NCBI GenBank assembly: GCA_017552325.1
Contig: JAFZQE010000082.1
Span: forward strand, 1 to 64,000
DNA length: 64,000 nucleotides
Reading direction: 5' to 3'
DNA from: Oscillospiraceae bacterium
Lineage (GTDB): Bacteria > Bacillota > Clostridia > Oscillospirales > Oscillospiraceae
How positions within the stretch are numbered: the stretch's first letter is position 1; every line of letters begins with the position of its first letter. Below are positions 26,867 through 37,478 of the stretch, one piece after another. The position numbers were made by a program, and so were the translations under genes. A model generated the notes under the pieces. That model made no database searches. It was given only the letters and a program-made list of their open reading frames with translations, and was not told the origin of the DNA.

Positions 26867-27536
26867 TCTGGAAGAAAAGCTGGGATACAGCTTCAAAAAC
26901 CTGTCTCTGCTGGAAACGGCGCTGACCCACAGCTCCTATGCCAACGAAAAGCACGCGCCTGGCGTTGAGAGCTACGAGCGCCTGGAGTTTCTGGGCGATT
27001 CGATCCTCGGCCTCGTGACGGCGGACTTTCTCTATCAGCATGAGCCGCGTCTGCCCGAGGGCCGCATGACCCGCCTGCGCGCGGAGCTCGTCTGCGAGGC
27101 GAGCCTGTATCAGGTCGCGCTCAGTCTCGGCCTGGGGGACTGCATGCGTCTCGGCCGCGGCGAGGAGCACAGTGGCGGGCGGGAGCGCCCGTCGATCCTG
27201 GCCGACATGGTGGAGGCGATCATCGCCGCCATGTACCTGGACGGCGGGCTGGACGCGGCGCGCCGCTTCATCCTCGGACAGGTGCTGAACGAGGTGCAGA
27301 TCGGCGAGGCTCATCAGACGGTCGATTATAAGACCGAGCTGCAGGAGCTCGTGCAGCAGAAGCCGGGCCGCGTCATCAGCTACGAGATGACCGGCGAATC
27401 CGGCCCGGACCATGACAAGCGATTTTATTTCCGCGTCAGCGTCGACGGCAGGGCCGTCGGCGAGGGCGAGGGCCGCACGAAGAAAGAGGCGGAGCAGATG
27501 GCTGCCAGCCGCGCGCTGGAGGCGCTGCGTTCGTGA
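26859..27536 (+). CDS. rnc: Ribonuclease III
   Basis: This double-strand-specific endonuclease matures rRNA and some mRNAs. The signature ERLEFLGDSILGLVTADFLY lies at about residues 39-58, with the second metal-ligand region LADMVEAIIAAMYLDGG. A double-stranded-RNA-binding domain forms the C-terminal ~70 residues (DYKTELQELVQQK...KKEAEQMAASRALEAL). The length of 225 aa is standard. It overlaps plsX by 8 bp and the radical SAM gene by 4 bp. Confidence 0.96.
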   Translation: MRNLEEKLGYSFKNLSLLETALTHSSYANEKHAPGVESYERLEFLGDSILGLVTADFLYQHEPRLPEGRMTRLRAELVCEASLYQVALSLGLGDCMRLGRGEEHSGGRERPSILADMVEAIIAAMYLDGGLDAARRFILGQVLNEVQIGEAHQTVDYKTELQELVQQKPGRVISYEMTGESGPDHDKRFYFRVSVDGRAVGEGEGRTKKEAEQMAASRALEALRS

Positions 27537-28552
27537 GCGCGAGAGCGTCCATCCTGCCCGTCTTCGTGCCGCATCTGGGCTGTCCGCACGACTGCGTGTT
27601 CTGCAATCAGCGCCGAATCACCGGCGAGCTGAGCCCCGCAGACGCGGGGACGGTGCGGGAGGCCCTGTCTGCCGCGGCTGCCTTGCCCGGAGACGCGGGA
27701 AAGCGGCAGCTGGCCTTTTTTGGGGGCAGCTTCACGGCGATCCCGGAGGCGCAGCAGGAGGAGCTTCTCTCCGCCGCGCAGGAGGGGATCGAGCAGGGGA
27801 TCATCGGCTCGATCCGTCTGTCCACGCGCCCGGACGCCGTCGACGGGGCCGTGCTGGCCCGCCTGCGGCGATATGGCGTCGAGACCGTCGAGCTCGGCGC
27901 GCAGTCGATGGACGACGAGGTGCTGCGCCTTTCCGGGCGCGGGCACACGGCGGAGGACGTCCGCCGCGCCGCGCGGCTGGTGAAGGAGGCCGGTTTTCGG
28001 CTGATCCTGCAGATGATGACCGGCCTGCCCGGCGATACGGAGGAAAAGAGCCTGTCGACAGCGCGGGAGCTCATTTCCCTGCGGCCGGACGGGGTGCGCA
28101 TCTACCCGACGGTCGTCGTGCGCGACACGGCGCTGTATGAGCTCTGGCGGCGCGGCGTATACCGCGAGCACACGGTGGAGGACGCCGTGCGCCTTTGCGC
28201 GAAGCTCTTGCCGCTCTTTGAAGCGGCGGGGATCCCGGTGATCCGTCTCGGGCTCAACCCCACGGAGGAGCTGTCCGGAGGCGGCGCCGCGGCCGGGGCC
28301 TATCATCCGGCCCTCGGCGAGCTGGTGCGCTCCCGCATCCTGCGGGAAAAGGCGGAGCTGCTGCTGGAGGGCACAGAACCCGGCAGCCGGGCCGTGCTGG
28401 CCGTTCAGCCGCGTCTGCTGTCGCAGATGCTGGGTCCGAAGCGCGCCAATGTGAGCTTCCTTCGCGGGCGCTTCGGCCTGTCGGAGCTCCGGGTCGTGCC
28501 TGATCCTTCGATCTGCGCGGAAATCGAAGCGGTTTCCGTTGAAAAACCGTGA
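27533..28552 (+). CDS. Elp3/YhcC-like radical SAM protein, 339 aa
   Basis: A radical S-adenosylmethionine enzyme of unknown reaction. The N-terminal CPHDCVFC (CxxxCxxC, residues ~17-24, binding the [4Fe-4S] cluster) and GGSFTAIP are characteristic of the Elp3/coproporphyrinogen-oxidase-like subgroup; ITGxxPxD-type motion continues in LSTRPDAVDG and ELGAQSMDDEVL. It lacks an evident acetyltransferase domain, so it is not full Elp3. The GTG start overlaps the rnc stop (GTGA). Homologues sit between rnc and smc in many Clostridia, but the substrate is not established to my knowledge. Confidence 0.85.
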   Translation: MSARASILPVFVPHLGCPHDCVFCNQRRITGELSPADAGTVREALSAAAALPGDAGKRQLAFFGGSFTAIPEAQQEELLSAAQEGIEQGIIGSIRLSTRPDAVDGAVLARLRRYGVETVELGAQSMDDEVLRLSGRGHTAEDVRRAARLVKEAGFRLILQMMTGLPGDTEEKSLSTARELISLRPDGVRIYPTVVVRDTALYELWRRGVYREHTVEDAVRLCAKLLPLFEAAGIPVIRLGLNPTEELSGGGAAAGAYHPALGELVRSRILREKAELLLEGTEPGSRAVLAVQPRLLSQMLGPKRANVSFLRGRFGLSELRVVPDPSICAEIEAVSVEKP

Positions 28553-28567
28553 GAAATGCGATATAAT
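28539..28567 (+). promoter_or_regulatory. Strong sigma-A promoter of smc
   Basis: TTGAAA (28539-28544), 17 bp, TATAAT (28562-28567). The -35 lies inside the end of the radical SAM gene, ~37 bp before the smc start. Confidence 0.85.
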
Positions 28568-28603
28568 AACATAGTTATTTTGTCATAAACGAGGGACTTT
28601 GCT

Positions 28604-31600
28604 TTGTACTTAAAGGCACTGGAGATTCAAGGCTTCAAGAGCTTCCCGGACAAGACGAGGCTCAGCTTTGAAAAGGAGATCACCGCGATCGTCGGTCCCA
28701 ACGGATCGGGAAAATCGAATATCGCCGACGCGGTCCTCTGGGTCATGGGCGAGCAGCGCAGCAAGGCGCTGCGCGGCAGCAAGATGGAGGACGTGATCTT
28801 CGGCGGCACCGAAAAGCGCGGCAAGCTCGGCTATGCGCAGGTCTCGCTGATCCTTGACAACTCCGGCCGCATCATCGACTCGGACAACGAGGAGATCATG
28901 CTGACCCGCCGCCTGTACCGCAGCGGCGAGAGCGAATACACGATCAACCGCGAGACCGTCCGTCTGAAGGACATCCACAGCCTGCTGATGGACACCGGAC
29001 TGGGGCGCGACGGCTATTCGATCATCGGCCAGGGGCGCATCGCGGAGATCGTCTCCTCCCGCAGCACCGACCGCCGCGAGGTCTTTGAGGAGGCCGCGGG
29101 CATCTCGCGCTTCCGCTACCGCAAGGAGGAGGCCGAGCGCAAGCTCGAAAAGACCGAAGAAAACCTCCTGCGCATCAACGACAAGATCGAAGAGCTGGAG
29201 CTGCAGGTCGGGCCGCTGAAAAGGCAGTCCGAGATCGCGAAGAAATACCTCGTTCTGCGCGACGAGCTGCGCGTGAAGGAGATCTCCGTCTGGATGCTGA
29301 CGCTCGAGAAGCTGCACGCCCAGTCGGAAGCCGCCGCGCTGGAGCACGAGCAGACGAAGGAGCAGCTCGAGCGCGCCAAAAGCGAGCTGGAGGCGCTCTA
29401 TGCTTCCTCCGAGAGCATCAGCGAGCGCATGCACAACAAGGACGTCGAGACAGAGCGGATCCGCGACCGGCTCTCTGCGGCCGAATCGGCCGTCGCCGAG
29501 TGCGAATCCGCGGCCGCCGTGCTGCGCGGCAGCGTGAAAAACACGCAGGACAGCCTGCAGCGGATGCTGCTGGACATGGCCGAGCAGGAGACCCGCGTGC
29601 GCGAGCTTCGCGGCCAGATCGAGCAGAACCAGGAGCGCATCGAGGCCCTTCAGACCGAGCTGAAGAGCGCGGAGGAGGAGCTCGGGCGCAACGCCAACGT
29701 CCTCGATGGCTGCCGCATGAAGCTCAAAAGCCGCGAGGACATGCTGCAGCAGCTCGGCGAGCGGGCGACGAAGCTCGCCGTCGAGACGCAGAGCACCGAC
29801 GCGCGCATCCGGATGCTGCGCGACATGGAAAAGGACTACGAGGGCTATTCCCGCGCAGTCAAGACCGTCATGCAGGAGGCAGGACGCGGCGTGCTCCGCG
29901 GCGTCCACGGCCCGGCGGCCAATCTCCTGCGCGCCAACGACGAGTGCGCCCTCGCGATCGAGACGGCGCTCGGCGCCGCGGCGCAGCACATCGTCGTCGA
30001 CACGCAGAACGACGGCAAGGCGGCCATTGAGCTGCTGAAAAAGAAAGATTCCGGCCGCGCGACATTCCTGCCGCTGGACACGATCCGCGGCGGCGTGATG
30101 CGCGACGCGCCGGTGAACGACCCGGGCTTCGTCGGAGTCGCGGTCGACCTGGTCAGCTTTGACGAGCCCTACCGGGAGATTTTCAACAATCTGCTCGGCC
30201 GCACCGTCGTGGCCGAGAGCATGAGCGACGCGATCCGCATGTCGAACGCAAGCGGGAACCGCGTGCGCATCGTGACGCTGGACGGTCAGATGATCAACGC
30301 CGGCGGCTCGATGACCGGCGGCAGCGCGGCCAAGGGCACGGGCGTCCTGTCCCGCGCCAACGAGCTGGACAAGCTGCAGAAGCGGCGGGAAAAGCTCGCC
30401 GGACAGGAGAGCGCCTGTCAGGCGGAGCTGGAGCGTGCGCGCAGCCAGCTCGCCGGCGTCCGCTATCAGCTGGACATGGCCCTGGAGGATCAGACCGCGC
30501 TCACGAGCCGGAAGTCCTCGCTGGAGGCCGAGCAGCGCGCCACGCAGAGCGCCGTGCATCAGCTGCAGCTGCTGCTCGACAGCCTCAGCGGCGACAGCGA
30601 AGGCCGCCAGCGCGCGGTCCGGGCCGAGGAGGACAGGATCGAGGAGCTGAAGGAGCAGATCCGGCAGAAGGAAAAGGAGCTGCAGCGCCTGCGCGCCGCC
30701 TCGCAGGGCGTGCGCGACGAGATCTCCGCCGTCAGCAAGGCCCGCCTCGAGCTGGAAGGCCGCCGCACCCGCGCCGAAAAGGAGGCGCAGCAGCGAAACG
30801 CCGACATCATCGAGCTTGAGCGCCGCAGCGCCCGCCAGGAGCAGCGCAGGCTCTCGGCCGAGATGGAGGAGAAGCAGATCCTGGACAAGCTCTGGGACAA
30901 CTACGAGCTGAGCCACAGCGCTGCGAATGCACTGCGACAGCCGGTCGACAGCGTGACGCGCTGGAACAAGGAGATCGCCGAGCTGCGGCGCGGCATCAGC
31001 GCCCTCGGTACGCCGAATCTCGGCGCGATCGAGGAATACGAGCGCGTCAGCAGCCGCTATGAATTCCTGACCGGGCAGCGCGACGACGTGGAAAAGGCGA
31101 AGAAGGATCTTCTCGATATCATCCGCAGCGTGACCGGCGAGATGAGAGACGTTTTCGTCGAGAAATTCCGCGAGATCGACGCCTGCTTCCGTGAGACCTT
31201 CCTTGAGCTCTTCGGCGGCGGCAAGGCCGCGCTGGAGCTCGAGGACGAGAACAATGTGCTGGAATGCGGCATCGAGATCAAGGTGCAGCCGCCCGGCAAG
31301 ACGCTGAGCACGATCAGCCTTCTCTCCGGCGGCGAGATGGCCTTCGTGGCGATCGCCCTGTATTTCGCCATTTTGAAGGTGCGGCCGACGCCCTTCTGCG
31401 TGATGGACGAGATCGAGGCCGCGCTGGACGAGTCCAACGTCAGCCGCTTCGCCTCGTACCTGCGGCGCATGGCGGACAAAACGCAGTTCCTTGTCATCAC
31501 GCACCGCCGCGGCACGATGGAAGAGGCCGACATGCTCTACGGCGTGACGATGCAGGAGAAGGGCGTGTCGACGGTCATCGAGCTTGACCTCGAGAGCGCG

Positions 31601-31624
31601 CAGAAAAGCATGGAGGAGACCTGA
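28604..31624 (+). CDS. smc: Chromosome segregation protein SMC (shortened arms)
   Basis: SMC is the ATPase core of the ScpAB-SMC condensin that organises and segregates the chromosome. Walker A GPNGSGKS is at residues 31-38, the hinge begins near residue 429 (GVLRGVHGPAANLL) and ends near 570 (GSMTGG), and the signature LSGGEMAFVAIAL plus Walker B PFCVMDEIEAALDE lie near 907-940. The arms between are coiled coil. The total of 1006 aa is about 180 shorter than the ~1190 usual in Firmicutes, with the loss shared roughly equally between both arms. A TTG start at 28604 gives the standard MYLKALEIQGFKSF N-terminus. ftsY follows after 2 bp. Confidence 0.94.
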   Translation: MYLKALEIQGFKSFPDKTRLSFEKEITAIVGPNGSGKSNIADAVLWVMGEQRSKALRGSKMEDVIFGGTEKRGKLGYAQVSLILDNSGRIIDSDNEEIMLTRRLYRSGESEYTINRETVRLKDIHSLLMDTGLGRDGYSIIGQGRIAEIVSSRSTDRREVFEEAAGISRFRYRKEEAERKLEKTEENLLRINDKIEELELQVGPLKRQSEIAKKYLVLRDELRVKEISVWMLTLEKLHAQSEAAALEHEQTKEQLERAKSELEALYASSESISERMHNKDVETERIRDRLSAAESAVAECESAAAVLRGSVKNTQDSLQRMLLDMAEQETRVRELRGQIEQNQERIEALQTELKSAEEELGRNANVLDGCRMKLKSREDMLQQLGERATKLAVETQSTDARIRMLRDMEKDYEGYSRAVKTVMQEAGRGVLRGVHGPAANLLRANDECALAIETALGAAAQHIVVDTQNDGKAAIELLKKKDSGRATFLPLDTIRGGVMRDAPVNDPGFVGVAVDLVSFDEPYREIFNNLLGRTVVAESMSDAIRMSNASGNRVRIVTLDGQMINAGGSMTGGSAAKGTGVLSRANELDKLQKRREKLAGQESACQAELERARSQLAGVRYQLDMALEDQTALTSRKSSLEAEQRATQSAVHQLQLLLDSLSGDSEGRQRAVRAEEDRIEELKEQIRQKEKELQRLRAASQGVRDEISAVSKARLELEGRRTRAEKEAQQRNADIIELERRSARQEQRRLSAEMEEKQILDKLWDNYELSHSAANALRQPVDSVTRWNKEIAELRRGISALGTPNLGAIEEYERVSSRYEFLTGQRDDVEKAKKDLLDIIRSVTGEMRDVFVEKFREIDACFRETFLELFGGGKAALELEDENNVLECGIEIKVQPPGKTLSTISLLSGGEMAFVAIALYFAILKVRPTPFCVMDEIEAALDESNVSRFASYLRRMADKTQFLVITHRRGTMEEADMLYGVTMQEKGVSTVIELDLESAQKSMEET

Positions 31625-31626
31625 GA

Positions 31627-32535
<909 letters not shown>

Positions 32536-32545
32536 GGAGAAAACT

Positions 32546-32854
32546 ATGGCACTGACAAGCAAACAGCGTTCCCAGCTCCGCGGTCTGGCCGCGGCGGAGG
32601 ACACGATCATCCAGGTGGGCAAGGGCGGCATCAACGACAATCTGATCGCCTCCGTGTCCGCCGCTCTGAAGGCGAGGGAGCTCGTCAAGGGCAAGGTGCT
32701 CGAAAATTCGATGCTCACCGCGCGCGAGGCCTGCGACGCTCTGTCCGAGGCCTGCAAGGCCGAGCAGGTGCAGGTGATCGGCACCAAGTTCGTCCTGTAT
32801 AAGAGGAACGAAAAAGAGCCGAAAATAGAGCTGGTAAAGGAAAAGAAGAAATGA
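32546..32854 (+). CDS. yhbY: YhbY-family RNA-binding protein (CRM domain)
   Basis: A 102-aa protein that is a single CRM domain, associated in the family with pre-50S ribosome assembly. Visible marks are LTSKQRSQLRGLAAAEDTIIQVGKGGINDNLI (N-terminal half; the GKGG loop is the RNA-contact motif) and the C-terminal GTKFVLYKRNEKEPKIEL. Its stop overlaps the nadD start (ATGA). It precedes the nadD-yqeK-rsfS run, the usual Firmicutes order. Confidence 0.92.
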   Translation: MALTSKQRSQLRGLAAAEDTIIQVGKGGINDNLIASVSAALKARELVKGKVLENSMLTAREACDALSEACKAEQVQVIGTKFVLYKRNEKEPKIELVKEKKK

Positions 32855-34023
32855 GGATCGCCCTCTACGGCGGCAGCTTCAACCCGCCGCATACGGGTCA
32901 CCGCGCCGCGGCGCTGACGGTCATGGAAAAGCTCCGGCCCGACCGGCTGCTGATCCTGCCGGACTGTCTGCCGCCGCACAAGGAGCTTCCTGAGGGGAGC
33001 CCTTCGGCGGAGGAGCGGCTGCATCTGTGCGGGCTCTGCTTTGCCGGCATTCCCGGGCTGGAGATCTCCGACATGGAGATCCGACGCGGGGGACGGAGCT
33101 ACACGTCGGTGACGGTCGAGCGTATCCGCGAGCGATACCCGAAGGATGAGCTCATTCTGGTCGTCGGCAGCGACATGCTGCTCTCCTTTGAGGAGTGGAA
33201 GCGATTCCGCTATCTGCTGGAGCAGTGCACGCTGGCCGTCCTCTGCCGGAAAGGGACCGAGCGGGCCGGTGCGGAGGAAAAGGCCGCGCAGCTGCGGGAA
33301 CAATTCGGCGCCTCGGTGCTGATCCTGCCGCACGAGCCGGTCGAGATCAGCTCCGGCGAGCTGCGGGAGCTGCTGCCCCGCCGTCTCGGGCGCGAGCTTC
33401 TGACGCCGGAGGAGTACGCAGAGATCATCCGCCGCCGCTGGTACGGCGCACAGCCCGAGCTGAGCTGGCTGCGCGAGCAGGCCTACGCCATGCTCAAGCC
33501 GAAGCGGGTCGCCCATGTGGCCGGCTGCGAGAGCGAGGCCGTATCGCTGGCGAAGCGCTGGGGCGAGGACCCGGAGCTGGCCGCCGAGGCCGCGATCCTT
33601 CACGATATCACCAAGAAGTTCGACGCGGAGGGCCAGCTTCGGCTCTGCACGCGTTACGGGCTCTGTCCCGAGCGAACGGAGCTGGAAAGCCCGAACGTGC
33701 TGCACGCGATCACGGCGGCGGCCTTCGCGGCCGATCGCTTCGGCGTTTCGGAGCCGGTGCGCAGCGCGATCCGCTGGCACTGCACGGGCAGGCCGGACAT
33801 GAGCCTGCTGGAAAAGATCATATGGCTCGCCGACTATATCGAGCCGACCCGCGACTTCCCCGGCGTGGATGAGGCACGGGAGCTTGCCTACCGCGACCTG
33901 GATCTCGCGATGGCGAAGGCGCTGGCCATGACGCTCTCCTACGTCGAGGGCAGGGGAAAAACACACTGTATCATTACGGAACAGGCCCTGGACTATTACA
34001 AAGGGCTAACCGACAGGAGGTAA
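32851..34023 (+). CDS. nadD: Fused nicotinate-nucleotide adenylyltransferase (NadD) and YqeK HD-domain phosphohydrolase
   Basis: A two-domain fusion of 390 aa. Residues ~1-195 are NadD, which makes deamido-NAD: YGGSFNPPHTGHRAAAL carries the (H/T)xGH nucleotidyltransferase motif, with ISSGELRELL near its end. Residues ~205-390 are a YqeK-type HD domain (HVAGCESEAVSLAKRWG...ILHDITK, and HAITAAAFAADRFG), which in separate proteins hydrolyses diadenosine tetraphosphate. The genes are usually adjacent but separate; here the reading frame is continuous. It overlaps yhbY by 4 bp and precedes rsfS by 4 bp. Confidence 0.92.
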   Translation: MRIALYGGSFNPPHTGHRAAALTVMEKLRPDRLLILPDCLPPHKELPEGSPSAEERLHLCGLCFAGIPGLEISDMEIRRGGRSYTSVTVERIRERYPKDELILVVGSDMLLSFEEWKRFRYLLEQCTLAVLCRKGTERAGAEEKAAQLREQFGASVLILPHEPVEISSGELRELLPRRLGRELLTPEEYAEIIRRRWYGAQPELSWLREQAYAMLKPKRVAHVAGCESEAVSLAKRWGEDPELAAEAAILHDITKKFDAEGQLRLCTRYGLCPERTELESPNVLHAITAAAFAADRFGVSEPVRSAIRWHCTGRPDMSLLEKIIWLADYIEPTRDFPGVDEARELAYRDLDLAMAKALAMTLSYVEGRGKTHCIITEQALDYYKGLTDRR

Positions 34024-34027
34024 AAAC

Positions 34028-34378
34028 ATGCTGAGTCCCAGAGAAATCGCATCCATCGCCGCCAAGGCGCTGGACGAGAAGAAAGCGAAGGACGTCAAGG
34101 TTCTGAAGACCGAGGAGCACACCGTGCTGGCGGATTATTTCGTCATCTGCAACGGCACCTCCTCCACCCATATCAAGGCGCTGGTCGACGAGGTCGACAA
34201 GAAGCTCTCCGAGGCGGGCGAGCCGCCCATTCGCCGCGAGGGACTGCGCTCCGACATCTGGGTGCTGATGGACTTCGGCAGCGTGATCGTGCACGTGTTT
34301 ACGGACGAGGCGCGCAAATTCTACAATCTGGAGCGCCTCTGGAGCGACGCTGAGGTGGTGGATCTCTCATCCCTGTAA
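34028..34378 (+). CDS. rsfS: Ribosomal silencing factor RsfS
   Basis: RsfS binds ribosomal protein uL14 and blocks subunit joining when nutrients are short. The 116-aa protein shows the family phrases ADYFVICNGTSSTHIKALVDEV, DWVLMDFG-like IWVLMDFGSVIVHVFTDEARKFYNLERLWSDA near the C-terminus. A good aggaggt Shine-Dalgarno precedes it. It is the last gene of the smc-to-rsfS run. Confidence 0.95.
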   Translation: MLSPREIASIAAKALDEKKAKDVKVLKTEEHTVLADYFVICNGTSSTHIKALVDEVDKKLSEAGEPPIRREGLRSDIWVLMDFGSVIVHVFTDEARKFYNLERLWSDAEVVDLSSL

Positions 34379-34380
34379 CG

Positions 34381-34546
34381 CCCCGCAAGAGCGGGGCATC
34401 CAGATCAATTGTGAAACAGTGTTTCACAATTGAGAGACTCGCGCTCATCGCACGCGGCTTACGAGAGACAAGCCGCGTTTGGTCGGCGCGAGGGCTCGCG
34501 TTACTCGCCATAGAGTGTTTTTGCTGCGGCAAAGCTGCCGCAAAAA
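34381..34546. repeat. Cluster of four hairpins in the rsfS-leuS gap
   Basis: ccccgc/gcgggg (34381-34396); a perfect 13-bp stem with 3-base loop (34405-34417/34421-34433); acgcggctt/aagccgcgt (34452-34460/34470-34478); and gtttttg...gcggca with tgccgcaaaaac (34517-34546, one 2-base bulge). None resembles a T-box: no AGGGTGG-type element is present before leuS. Confidence 0.78.
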
Positions 34547-34591
34547 CGAATTAAGCTCAGGCACAATGATTACAAAGGAGAGAGATCGACT

Positions 34592-37099
34592 ATGAAATAT
34601 GATTTTACCGCCATTGAAAAGAAATGGCAGGACCGCTGGGAAGAAGTCAAGCCCTATGCCGCCGAGACCGGCAGCGAAAAGCCCAAATTCTACGGGCTGA
34701 TCGAGTTCCCGTACCCCAGCGCCGCCGGCCTGCACGTCGGCCATCCGCGCCCCTTCACGGCGATGGACATCGTCGCGCGCAAAAAGCGCATGGAGGGCTT
34801 CAACGTCCTGTTCCCGATCGGCTTTGACGCCTTCGGCCTGCCTACCGAGAACTTCGCCATCAAAAACCACATCCACCCCGCGATCGTCACGAAGCAGAAC
34901 GTGGAGAACTTCACGCGCCAGCTTAAAATGCTCGGCTACGGCTTCGACTGGGACCGCGTCGTCGACACCACCGACCCGAACTACTACAAGTGGACGCAGT
35001 GGATCTTCCTGCAGCTCTTTAAGCACGGCCTGGCCTACAAGACCACGATGCCCGTCAACTGGTGCACGAGCTGCAAGTGCGTGCTGGCCAACGAGGAGGT
35101 CGTCGAGGGCGTCTGCGAGCGCTGCGGCAGCGAGGTCGTCCGCCGCGAGAAGAGCCAGTGGATGCTCGGCATCACGAAGTACGCCCAGCGTCTGATCGAC
35201 GATCTGGACGGCCTGGACTTCATCGAGCGCGTCAAGACCCAGCAGATCAACTGGATCGGCCGCTCCACCGGCGCGGAGGTCGTTTTCAAGACCACCGCCG
35301 GCGACAATCTGCTGATCTTCACCACCCGTCCGGACACGCTCTTCGGCGCGACCTACATGGTCCTCTCGCCGGAGCATCCCTACGTCAAGCGCTGGAAGGA
35401 CCGGATCGAAAACTGGGACGCCGTCGCCGCCTACGTCGACGAGGCTGCCCACAAGTCCGACTTCGAGCGCGCCGAGCTCAACAAGGAGAAGACCGGCGTG
35501 CGCATCGAGGGCGTGCGCGGCATCAACCCCGTCAACGGCAAGGAGATCCCGATCTTCATCTCCGACTACGTCCTCGTCACCTACGGCACCGGCGCGATCA
35601 TGGCCGTCCCGGCCCACGACGACCGCGACTGGGAGTTCGCCCGCAAGTTCGGCTGCGAGATCATCGAGGTCGTGCAGGGCGGCAACATCGAGGAATCCGC
35701 CTTCACGCTCAAGGACGATACCGGCATCATGGTCAACTCCGGCTTTCTCGACGGCATGACCGTCAAACAGGCGATCCCCGCGATCACGGCCTGGCTCGAG
35801 GAGAAGGGGATCGGCCATGAGAAGGTCAACTACAAGCTGCGCGACTGGGTCTTTTCCAGGCAGCGCTACTGGGGCGAGCCGATCCCGCTCGTCAAGTGCG
35901 AGAAATGCGGCTGGGTCGCCCTTCCGGAGAGCGAGCTTCCGCTCCTGCTGCCGCAGGTCGATTCCTACGAGCTGACCGACGACGGCGAATCCCCGCTGAG
36001 CAAGATGACCGACTGGGTCAACACCAGCTGCCCCTGCTGCGGCGGCCCCGCCAAGCGCGAGACCGACACGATGCCCCAGTGGGCCGGCTCCAGCTGGTAC
36101 TTCCTGCGCTATATGGATCCGCACAACGACAAGGAACTCGTCAGCAAGGAGGCCGAGGAATACTGGGGGCCAGTGGACTGGTACAACGGCGGCATGGAGC
36201 ACACGACGCTCCATCTGCTCTACAGCCGCTTCTGGCACAAGTTCCTCTACGACATCGGCGTTGTCCACACGAAGGAGCCCTATGCCAAGCGCACGAGTCA
36301 CGGCATGATCCTGGGCCGCAACCCGCACTTCATCGGCTACGCGGAGACCGAGGAGGAGAAGCAGGCCCTGCTCGCCAAATACGGCAGCCAGGCCACCCGT
36401 CCCTCGGTGAAGATGTCCAAGTCCCTCGGCAACGTCGTCAACCCCGACGACGTCGTCAAAGCCTACGGAGCGGACACGATGCGCCTCTACATCATGTTCA
36501 TCGGCGACTTTGAGAAGACCGCCACTTGGTCGGACGAGGCCGTCAAGGGCTCCAAGCGTTTCCTTGACCGCTGCTGGAACCTGCTCGAGCTGGTGAAGGA
36601 GGGCGACGCCGTCTCCGCCGCCAACGAGAGCGCCGTCCACAAGACGATCAAGAAGGTCACCGAGGACGTCAATACCCTGAAGATGAACACGGCGATCGCG
36701 GCGATGATGGCCCTGGTCAACGACTTCTATGCCAAGGGACTCAGCCGCGGCGACCTTGAGCAGCTGATCCTTCTGCTCAGCCCCTTCGTGCCGCACCTGG
36801 CCGAGGAGATGTGGGAGCAGGCCGGCTTTGCCGCGAAATACGGGAAAATGGCGATGCAGATGCCCTGGCCGAAGTACGACGAGGCCAAGACGAAGGACGC
36901 GATCCGCGAGATGGCCGTCCAGGTCAACGGCAAGCTCCGCTCCACCGTAAAGGTCCCGGCCGACGCGCCGGACGAGACGGTGATCGCGGCCGCCTGCGCC
37001 GACGAGAAGATCAAACGTCAGATGGAGGGCATGCAGCTTGTCAAGACGATCGTCGTCAAAAACAAGCTGATCAACCTGATCCTGAAACCGGCAAAGTAA
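34592..37099 (+). CDS. leuS: Leucine--tRNA ligase
   Basis: A class I synthetase that charges tRNA-Leu and edits mischarged products in its CP1 domain. The HIGH signature appears as HVGHP (~residues 49-53), a zinc-binding [10 protein letters not shown]...CERCG follows, the editing domain includes [19 protein letters not shown], and KMSKS is present in [11 protein letters not shown] (~608-618). The 835-aa length is standard. It starts after an aaggagag Shine-Dalgarno and a hairpin-rich leader without a T-box. The rpsU promoter begins 3 bp after its stop. Confidence 0.97.
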   Translation: MKYDFTAIEKKWQDRWEEVKPYAAETGSEKPKFYGLIEFPYPSAAGLHVGHPRPFTAMDIVARKKRMEGFNVLFPIGFDAFGLPTENFAIKNHIHPAIVTKQNVENFTRQLKMLGYGFDWDRVVDTTDPNYYKWTQWIFLQLFKHGLAYKTTMPVNWCTSCKCVLANEEVVEGVCERCGSEVVRREKSQWMLGITKYAQRLIDDLDGLDFIERVKTQQINWIGRSTGAEVVFKTTAGDNLLIFTTRPDTLFGATYMVLSPEHPYVKRWKDRIENWDAVAAYVDEAAHKSDFERAELNKEKTGVRIEGVRGINPVNGKEIPIFISDYVLVTYGTGAIMAVPAHDDRDWEFARKFGCEIIEVVQGGNIEESAFTLKDDTGIMVNSGFLDGMTVKQAIPAITAWLEEKGIGHEKVNYKLRDWVFSRQRYWGEPIPLVKCEKCGWVALPESELPLLLPQVDSYELTDDGESPLSKMTDWVNTSCPCCGGPAKRETDTMPQWAGSSWYFLRYMDPHNDKELVSKEAEEYWGPVDWYNGGMEHTTLHLLYSRFWHKFLYDIGVVHTKEPYAKRTSHGMILGRNPHFIGYAETEEEKQALLAKYGSQATRPSVKMSKSLGNVVNPDDVVKAYGADTMRLYIMFIGDFEKTATWSDEAVKGSKRFLDRCWNLLELVKEGDAVSAANESAVHKTIKKVTEDVNTLKMNTAIAAMMALVNDFYAKGLSRGDLEQLILLLSPFVPHLAEEMWEQAGFAAKYGKMAMQMPWPKYDEAKTKDAIREMAVQVNGKLRSTVKVPADAPDETVIAAACADEKIKRQMEGMQLVKTIVVKNKLINLILKPAK

Positions 37100-37102
37100 C
37101 AG

Positions 37103-37131
37103 TTGACAAAAAGGGCAAATCCATGTATAAT
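37103..37131 (+). promoter_or_regulatory. Perfect consensus sigma-A promoter of rpsU
   Basis: TTGACA (37103-37108), 17 bp, TATAAT (37126-37131), giving a leader of ~60 bases before rpsU. Confidence 0.92.
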
Positions 37132-37197
37132 GCTCCCGTTAAAAGCCAATTCGTGGCCCTTAAAGCGCCGCAGGCGTATTTGGAGGGAGGGAAATAA

Positions 37198-37383
37198 ATG
37201 TCTGAAATCTACGTCAAGGAAAACGAGTCTCTGGACAATGCTCTGAAGAGATTCAAGCGCAGCTGCGCGAAGTCCGGTGTTCTGGCTGACCTGAGAAAAA
37301 AGGAGTATTACCAGAGCCCCAGCGTCAAGCGCCGCAAGAAATCCGAGGCTGCCCGCAAGAACAAGAACAAGCGCTTCTATTGA
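37198..37383 (+). CDS. rpsU: 30S ribosomal protein S21
   Basis: A small basic ribosomal protein (61 aa) near the mRNA anti-Shine-Dalgarno region of the 30S subunit. The sequence [22 protein letters not shown] and the C-terminal [17 protein letters not shown] are typical. It has a consensus promoter, a ggagggag Shine-Dalgarno and a clean terminator, so it is a separate, presumably highly expressed unit. Confidence 0.97.
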   Translation: MSEIYVKENESLDNALKRFKRSCAKSGVLADLRKKEYYQSPSVKRRKKSEAARKNKNKRFY

Positions 37384-37405
37384 TGCAGCACCCGTGAAAA
37401 ACAAG

Positions 37406-37435
37406 CCGCACCCCTGTCAAGGGGTGCGGTTTTTT
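37406..37435 (+). terminator. Terminator of rpsU
   Basis: ccgcacccc (37406-37414), loop tgtcaa, ggggtgcgg (37421-37429), then six T. Confidence 0.93.
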
Positions 37436-37478
37436 GATGAAAAGAAATCGGCCGGTTCCGGGGAACCGGCCGATCGGC

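Noticed and set aside
34379..34591. T-box riboswitch before leuS
   Set aside because: No AGGGTGG-type T-box core and no terminator/antiterminator pair next to the start; only unrelated hairpins are seen.
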